A program made the position numbers and the translations under genes. Below, in pieces: positions 56,964-64,000 of a stretch of DNA of 64,000 nucleotides. The stretch is taken from positions 12,090,698 to 12,154,697 of the forward strand of contig NC_037270.1 in assembly GCF_000002425.4 (NCBI RefSeq), written 5' to 3'. Within the stretch, counting starts at the first letter, position 1, and every line of letters begins with the position of its first letter. The notes beneath the pieces are model-generated. The model was not told the DNA's origin. It saw nothing but the letters and a program-made list of their open reading frames with translations, and searched no databases. This DNA comes from Physcomitrium patens. Taxonomy: Eukaryota > Streptophyta > Bryopsida > Funariales > Funariaceae.

Positions 56964-58298
56964 TGTTGTAACACGAGTATACAGTGAAAATAAAAAGAAA
57001 GGGGAATTTTATTAATATTCAGTTACCTCGAATATTGGGAGCATCAACCAATTCCAGTACAAATACTGAGTGGTCAGGTTCAGTCACTCCGTTACAGTCA
57101 GCCGGGGCATACTGAAATGCTCCATTCGATTCCAATAACGGGAGTCAGCAGGAAGAGAAGGACCAATTCACACGACGGGTTCGAGGAGCCAATTGGATCC
57201 AATTTTGATAATCCAATCCGGGTCCTCTTATCCAATATGAGACCTGAATTGGTCGGTCAACCCAATGCAGTCTAATTACGGGAAATCCAGGTCTTACTAC
57301 GGGTCTTAGCCAATCTGACGCGAGGACCAATTTGACCCAATTACAGGAACATCCAGGTTACTACGGGCATCTTTCCCAATATAGGACCTGAATTGGTCGG
57401 GCAACTCAATGTGGTCCCGATTACGGGATTCGATTCTGTTTTAGGCTGTCCTGTTCTCTGTGCCGTTTCAGGGAACGTTGTTTTCGGTAAATGGATTTCT
57501 TAAAGGTAAAAACGGAGGAGAAAGCTTGACGGCGAGAGCCAATTTCGGATCCAAGCTTGAGGTGGGAGCGAATTCTGGATCTAAGACGGAATATTGAAGA
57601 AATTCAGAGGATAAGGTTAGGGGGGGATATAGTTTTGAGGGGGGAGGTTTTTTTTTCGGGGGAATCGGGGGGGGGGGAGCGAGTTTTCAAGCTTTTGCAA
57701 GGTTACCAGTTCGGTTTTTCATTGGAGGTTTTTGAATGATCAAGGAAATTAGAGAGAGGAGCTTCATGCTTCGGGTCGGGGAACGAAAGACATAGAATTT
57801 GGATTTTTCTTCTTCGTAGAGTTTTGGGAAGACTGAGGCAATCGCTGCTGAAGTCAGTGTTGTAATGGTGAATCGGGATTTTTAAATGAAGTGGGTTTGA
57901 ATACTCTTGACTGTTTTGTAAAATCGAGTTAGGTCTGTGATTGAAGGATTAAAGGGGTGTCTATAGGATTGAGTATGCGGAGTGAATGAAATTTATTGGG
58001 TTAATCTAACAGGACAGTCAGTGGATACAAGATCGTAAGTACAAAGGGGTATTGAAGATTAACAGTTTGGGTTGTTCGGGGTTCTCTGTAACGTCTAGAG
58101 ACCTATTGGCTAGGAAAGAAAAAAGACCTCGACAAGCAGTCGAAGAGCATCCGTATAGATTTACAGTACATTGTCACAGTCGTTTATATTCCAGCAGTCA
58201 AAAACTGATAGACTGCTTAACTATCGGCAAATCTCCATACTACCTTCTACAGCCAGACGCCCGGCGCGTTCTCGAGCAGGAAAGCACGTAATACGACA
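56964..58298 (+). repeat. 5' LTR of B6 (1335 bp)
   Basis: TGTTGTAACACG...CGTAATACGACA. It includes the gag-derived segment of family E in sense orientation (about 57095-57450), with a local duplication (GACCTGAATTGGTCGG at about 57240 and 57388), and a G-rich stretch at 57620-57677. Confidence 0.95.
57620..57677 (+). other. G-run cluster, possible G-quadruplex
   Basis: Runs of 7, 6, 5 and 11 G (57620-57626, 57639-57644, 57658-57662, 57667-57677) separated by loops of 4 to 13 bases. The first loops are long for a stable quadruplex. Confidence 0.45.
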
Positions 58299-58302
58299 TA
58301 AG

Positions 58303-58318
58303 TGGTGAACCCGACGTG
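58303..58318 (+). other. Primer binding site, B6
   Basis: TGGTGAACCCGACGTG, 4 bp after the LTR. It starts with TGG, as expected for pairing with a tRNA CCA end; the tRNA was not identified. Confidence 0.75.
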
Positions 58319-58369
58319 AAAGCTTGAGGTAGAAGGTATTGGATTTCGGTTGATTTTATCTTTATTTTT

Positions 58370-60110
58370 ATGGAAAACGAAAATAAAAATTTTGAAGGAT
58401 TTTTGGGAGAAGTTTCTGATGGGGAGTCTTCTAAAGGACAAGGTATGCACATGGACCCGTCTATTGCTAGTTTGTTTCAAGCCTTCTCATTGTCAATGCT
58501 GCAACAGCAAAGCAATGATCGAAAGGAAGCTTTGGCAACCAAAGCATTGCAAGCAGTGGTCAATAAAATTGATCAATTTGATGGGAGGAATATTTCAAGG
58601 TATTTAAGATGTTATGTTCGTGAAATGGAATTAAAACGGATTTCTGAGAAGAAAATGGTTGCACTATTTGGACTTGCCACGATACCGGAGATAAGGGACC
58701 ACATTACATCGATTACAGATCGTTGTGGGAATTCATGGGAGGATTTTCACATGCATTGAAAGACGAATATTTCTTGGAAGATGTTGATCGCGTTATTAAG
58801 AAGCTGTTTCTGGGATGGATTGAACGACCCAATAAGAATTTGCAAGCAACAGAGCTACTAAGGGAATTTGAGAGGCAGTACTCTCAATTATCGAAGGTAG
58901 AAAAATTGACATTGGAGCCGAACAAAGTTGATCTATTTCTTCAAGCTGCTGATGGAGAATTGCAAGAGAAATTAGAACCCCTTCTTGAAGACAAAGAAGA
59001 AGATGAAGGATTGACAACGAAGTGGAAGAACGTTGAAGATGCGGTGGGGTTACTTAAAAAAAAAAAAGGAGGAAGGATAGGAGCAATATTTCGAAAACAG
59101 TACAAGCACCCAAAGCTCCAATACGTACAACACCACCGACAATGCCTACAGTTCAACCTTCGACATCCTTGTCAAAGAAAGCAGATATGGGTATGGAAGA
59201 AATTATATGAGGAATGCGAGATCTTCAAATCAAATTGGCAAGACTTAAAGAGAATACTTCTATAAACAATTCGAAGAATGTTTCAAAACAAGGATATGTA
59301 CAAAGATGCATTTGGTGTGATGATGCTTCACACACTAGAAAAGATTGCAATGAATTTAATAATATGATACGGCAGGGAATTATTTGCTAAAAAGATGGGA
59401 AGATAGCATTGAAAGATAGGGAGGATCTTCTTCAAACCAATTTTGGCAAGGGAGGAATGAGAGCATTGGTTCAAGATTACTTAAAAGAGCATGAAACAGT
59501 ATTACGAGAAAGTGCAAGTTATAGTGCTAGAGTAGATGATGAAATTGGTGGAAGTACGGAAACTAGTGAGTTTTGGGCTTCTGCCGTTTCTACAATGCAA
59601 GAAGGGAAATTACCTCGAGAAGCGTTATTGAGAACTGCAGCTACAATACGAGGAAGAACAGGTTGGGAGGATCCTGTTGAGTCTCTTTCAGTTCATACAT
59701 ATATTGCTAAGAGCCAACATGAAGCTTTGATGGAAGAAAAAAGACGAGGAAATTTTGATGATACTAGAGAAGAAAATTCTTTTAAGAGGCAAACTCGAGG
59801 AGACAAGGCTCGGGAGGCAGCTTCACAAGAATTGCCTGTAAAGGATACCTCAGCATCATTGGGAGAAAAAACAACGGAGACAAAAGATAAGGGCAAATCA
59901 ATTGCTTATAAGCTACTTTCTGATATTGAAGCGGCAACAAATTTGAAAGGGGTGTTGGAAGAACGTATATTAAACGCTAAGGTGGAATTCACATTGAAAG
60001 AAGTCTTGGGATTACAAAGAAGGAGTTTCGTGATGTTATCATTGACAGCATTAAGCGAAAGAGGCAATTAATGGACGAAACTGGAATGAGTCATGCTATT
60101 GATGCAAGAA
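58370..60110 (+). pseudogene. Gag, B6
   Basis: MENENKNFEGFLGEVSDGES start, capsid-like helical core (VNKIDQFDGRNISRYLRCYV; LEPNKVDLFLQAADGELQEK), zinc knuckle CIWCDDASHTRKDC (about 59308-59350) and a charged C-terminal third (GEKTTETKDKGKSIAYKL). The start is chosen because it lies just after the primer site and matches B4. Few breaks. Confidence 0.85.
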
Positions 60111-60271
60111 TATGTAGAGATGAAGAAGAGGTTGATATTGGTTATAAGCAACCAACAAATGAAAAGAATGGGTATAATCTGCGAGTACATTTCGAAGATT
60201 CTAGTGACAAGGAAATGGAAACTTTGAGCCATTATACTTGAAAGCATTGGGCAAGGGCAACTACTGAGGTA

Positions 60272-60739
60272 TTGTTAAAGGTAGGAGATATAGAAGAACC
60301 AATAGTTGCCTTGGTGGACCATGGTTCTGAAATAAATCTCATGTCTAAAGATCTTTATAAGAAGCAAAAATGGCCAATTGATATGGAACATGGATGGGCA
60401 ATACGAGCAGCTAATAACACACAGGGCGAATTATATGGAGCTTGTCCAGATGTCAAAATTCGGATTGGGGATGTTGCGACGGAGCAACATTTCTTCGTTC
60501 AAGATACAACGTCTTATCCGTTGATTTTAGGACAACCTTATATCACGGCAACACGGATGGAAACAAAGGTACTTGACGATGGTTCTGCTTATGTAAGGGT
60601 ATGGAGCGAAGATGGCAGGAAAGCTGTACAATTTCTAACAGCACCTCCTAACCATGAACGGAATCGAGATAGGTTGAGGGAGAAACCATTGCCAAAGATT
60701 GTTGAAGGATTTAAGGACTTTGGGGAGGTACCACTGTAA
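60272..60739 (+). CDS. Protease region, B6
   Basis: A 155-codon open frame: VALVDHGSEINLMSKDLYKK with DHG where most retropepsins have DSG or DTG, then HGWAIRAANNTQGELYGACP, ILGQPYITATRMETKVLDDG and a C-terminus ending FKDFGEVPL. In the family it is probably the end of a gag-protease frame. The next frame (pol) opens in the -1 register and overlaps its end. Confidence 0.8.
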   Translation: MLKVGDIEEPIVALVDHGSEINLMSKDLYKKQKWPIDMEHGWAIRAANNTQGELYGACPDVKIRIGDVATEQHFFVQDTTSYPLILGQPYITATRMETKVLDDGSAYVRVWSEDGRKAVQFLTAPPNHERNRDRLREKPLPKIVEGFKDFGEVPL

Positions 60740-60741
60740 AG

Positions 60742-63700
60742 CGAGATTATGGAGGTACAAAAGAGGAGGTACTCTCGCGAGATGAAGGTGCCTTTGATGC
60801 GAGTTTTATTGGTATATTGGAGAATGGAAATATTATGTATAAGAAAGTTGATGATTTTAAAAGAAAAGAAAGAAAAAGATTATATAATATTGAAGGACAA
60901 TTACGCAAGATAGGTACATTGCAAGATGATGAGAGGATTTTGGGTGTTTATGAAGAAAATGGGCTGGAAGATTCATTGGAATTGATTACATCTATTGGGT
61001 TAGGGGATAATGATAAGATTGTTGAGATTCATTCGAGAGAAGTTTATACCATGCTTGAATCTTTTCAAGCACCAGAAGTCACAGTAGAGACGAGATATAA
61101 AACGGCAGATAAGAAGGTAAAGCCTGTTGCCGGACCATTACCAGAGGATTCTAAAGAACAAATGGGAGAAGCATCAAAAGAAGCAAGTTTAAGAGATCCA
61201 ATGAGTATTGGACATCAGTTTACTGAAGAGACTTTTGAAGAATTGAAGATTGGTTTTGATGGTTCTTTATTGCCGGAGGAAATTACTTGCTTCAAAAAGA
61301 TGTTGGCTAAACAAGGTAGATCGTTTGCCTTCGAATCTCATGAAATTGGGTGTGTGGATCCAAATATTATAACACCTATGGTTATCTTCACTGTACCGCA
61401 TGTACCTTGGAATCTAAGACCGATTCCAGTACCGAAGACACATTTACCTAAATTGGTCGAACTATTGAAAGAAAAGATAAAGATGAAAATATTAGAACCT
61501 TCATTTGCACCGTATTCTAGTCGATGGTTTACGGTACCTAAGAATAATTGGTCACTACGGTTTATTCAAGATATGCAGCCGGTGAATGCTGTAACTGTCA
61601 GGAATGCAGGAATTAGACCTATTGTGGATGAATTTGCTGAGGCGTTTGCTGGAAGGGCGATCTATTCAATGGGTGATTTGTATTCAGGTTATGATCAATT
61701 TCAACTTGTCAAAGGAAGTAGAGATATGACAATGATGAGGACACCGCTTGGATTGGTTAGAATGTACACTCTTCCTCGAGGTGCGACCAACTCGGTTGCG
61801 CATATGATGAATGGGATGAATAAGGTATTGAGAGATTTTATTCCAGAAAAGACTATGCCTTTTTTGGATGATGTTCCTATAAAAGGGTGCAGAGAAGGAG
61901 ACAAGGATGAAACTTTAGATACGAGGGGGTGTCGCAGATATGTTGTTGATCATATACAAGATTGTGAAAAGATTTTAACTCGGCTTGGAGAAGTTCATCT
62001 TACATTATCGGATATGAAGTCCGTATTTGGAGTGCGAGAGGTTGTAATTGTTGGACATTTATGCGGATCTTACGGAAGAAAACCAGATCCGACTAAAGTT
62101 GATACAATTGGAAGGATGAAAGAGGATTGTGGTTCTTTAACAGAGGTTCGCAGGTTTTTGGGTGCATGTGTATTTTATCGAATCTGGATCCCTCATTTTG
62201 CTCACATAGCGGATCCATTATATGAACTGTTACGCAAGGATTACCGATTTAAATGGGAAGAAAGGCATATTCAGGCAATGAAAAGATTGAAGAAATTATT
62301 CATGTCACCTCCAATATTGAGGAAGGTTGATTATAAGTGCAATAGACCAGTGATTCTTACTGTAGACGCTAGTCCAATTGCCGTTGGATGGGCGGTGGGT
62401 CAAGATGATTTGAATGGGAGTAGATCTGCAGTTCGATTTGGGACTAAAGTTTTAAGTATTCGTCAGCGTGCATATTCGCAAGTCAAAAGAGAACTTTGGG
62501 GAGTCGTTTCGGCTATGAAAGCTGAAAAGGACTATTTGATTGGGGCAGTAGTAGTAATTGAAACAGATTGCTTGCCATTGCTTGGAATGATTATTAACTG
62601 TTCAACGCCAGATATTGCAATGTTGAGATGGATTGCTTATATTAAGTTACTAAATCCAAAATTTAAGCATATCACTGGGAAGGACAATTTAGTAGCAGAC
62701 ATGCTATCTCGAGCAAGATACGAGAGGGAGGACGAAATGGTTGAAGACATTGATGATATCGGATTGAAATTCTATTCAATATCGAATCTCAACAGAGAAG
62801 ACAAGCTACTTCTTGAAGAATCTTATGAAGGAGAATTATTGGATATTGGTCATTATTTGAATACCTTGTCTAAGCAGGAAAATTGGTCTACAGAAAAATT
62901 CAAACAAATAAGAAAAAAAACATATGGATTTTTACTCCGAGATGGATTCTTATGGAAGAGACCGAAGAAAGGAATTGGGATGCCACAACGAGTGATAGGC
63001 AAAAGGGAAGAAAAACTAAAATTATTAAAGGAGTTTCATGATAGTTTATGGGCAGGGCATAGAGGAATCTGGGCTACTTTTGCTAAACTCAAGGAACGAT
63101 ATTGGTGGAAAAATATGTATCGAGATGTGCTCTCATTTGTAGAGTCATGTGAAATCTGTCAATCGTATTCTAATATCCGACATCGAGATGGTCTTCATCC
63201 TACGTATCCTCTGGCTATTCATTTTAAATGGGTTGTTGATTTGGTTATTATGTCGGTTGGGTTATGGCAGATGAGATATTTGGTTTTAGCTTGTGAAGAT
63301 TTATCAAATCAAGTAGATGGAAGAGCATTGAGGACAAAATCTACAGAGGGGATTTGTAGGTTTTTGCTTGAAGATGTCATTTGCCATTACGGGTGCGTAG
63401 GAAAAATCACTGCAGATCGTGGAGAATTAAATGCACAAAAAGCTCGTAAGTTCTTTGAAAAATGTGGAGTTAAACTATCACTGACTACTGCTTATAATCC
63501 GGAAGGGAATGCGAAAAGCGAACGCGGTCACCCGCCGATTGTGAAAGCATTGGTTAAAGCTTGTAATGGGAAGGTTAGAGAGTGGCCACGGCTTTTGTCA
63601 TTTGCATTATGGGGTGATCGAACAACTCATAGTTCGGTGACAGGATATATGCCAGTAGAACTTATGACAGGTCAAAAACCAATTATGCCGATTGAAGAAA

Positions 63701-64000
63701 AGGTACTTACTTGGAGTATGCTACCATGGGAAGATGGATTAACAAGAGAAGAACTTCTAGCTATTAGGATTCGACAATTGGAGCAAAGAACGGAAGATGT
63801 CCAGATAGCATTGGAAAGGTTAAAAAGAGCAAGGTTACAAAACAAGGCACGATTCGATAAGCAACATCGATTGAGACCAAAAGTAATCGAGGAAGGTGAC
63901 TGGGTACTTGTTTATGACAATAGTCTGGATAATCAACATAGTACTTTGCGGAAATTTTCAAAACGTTGGTTTGAACCATATGTTATAACAACTGTTCATG
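60742..64000 (+). CDS. Pol (RT, RNase H, integrase), B6, open to window end
   Basis: I followed this frame from just after the protease to base 64000 without a stop, over 1,080 codons. Acidic linker (60870-61000); RT with IQDMQPVNAVTVRN, MMRTPLGLVRMYTLP and MPFLDDVPIKG (about 61853-61887); RNase H with TVDASPIAVGWAVG (62350-62400), VIETDCLPLLGM and HITGKDNLVADMLSRARYE (62670-62720); integrase with a zinc-binding HHCC start (63040-63190), FKWVVDL, KITADRGELNAQ and NPEGNAKSERGH (the three catalytic acids), and KRWF of the GPY/F module at the end. It copies and inserts the element. Whether it is expressed cannot be told. Confidence 0.9.

Larger units (their letters stand above)
56964..64000 (+). 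mobile_element. B6: family B element, continues past the window
   Basis: 5' LTR 56964-58298, primer site 58303-58318, gag (from 58370), protease (to 60739), then RT, RNase H and integrase up to the window end. It sits in D2. The pol frame looks whole as far as visible; the gag part has a few breaks. The youngest-looking B copy here. Its 3' LTR must lie outside. Confidence 0.95.

Noticed and set aside
1-64000. CRISPR array, tRNA or rRNA genes
   Set aside because: No regularly spaced repeats with unique spacers; no cloverleaf or rRNA core sequence noticed on either strand.

Overview
The window is a dense nest of LTR retrotransposons from a eukaryotic nuclear genome. I see no host gene, tRNA, rRNA, CRISPR array or bacterial feature. 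The host is most likely a land plant: AT-rich heterochromatin, a plant-style Ty1/copia remnant and tRNA-iMet-like primer sites (TATCAGAGC). Several Ty3 families look, from memory, closer to fungal, moss or lycophyte elements than to the usual angiosperm lineages, so a seedless plant is a reasonable guess and a fungus is not excluded.

Five LTR families recur; the labels are mine. A: chromovirus, LTR 552 bp (TGTCACGG...CTTGACA), with a chromodomain and an extra ORF (ORF3) before the 3' LTR. B: Ty3 element without chromodomain, LTR about 1.3 kb, FLDD reverse transcriptase and DHG protease. D: chromovirus related to A, LTR 371-446 bp packed with heat-shock-element motifs, also with ORF3. E: non-chromovirus Ty3 element with several zinc knuckles and a coiled-coil tail after the integrase, LTR 582 bp. 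G: a Ty1/copia remnant.

Layout: 1-2136 A fragments; 2139-7650 old AT-rich DNA with simple repeats and LTR-like debris; 7680-10655 copia remnant (-); 10661-13195 B7 (+); 13196-22823 B5 (-), whose left LTR holds an unrelated 1.3-kb insert. From 22824 rightwards a copy of E (-) sits inside the right LTR of B5 and runs past the window's right part. E is split by an A element (23910-41997, target duplication CCATT) and by D1 (44068-50183, target duplication CCGAG). The A element itself holds A3 (-), a solo B LTR and B4 (-). A 3.4-kb gag-to-RT part of E (50315-53802) is inverted, with a perfect 90-bp inverted repeat at its ends. D2 (-) abuts E at 53843, and B6 (+) sits in D2 from 56964 to beyond the window.

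Most copies are broken fossils. B6 looks youngest: its RT-RNase H-integrase frame is open to the window end. The most interesting points are the heat-shock-element arrays in D LTRs, ORF3 shared by A and D, a hairpin beside the TATA box whose shape is kept while its sequence differs between A and D, the gag-protease segment of E carried inside B LTRs, and the inverted block of E.
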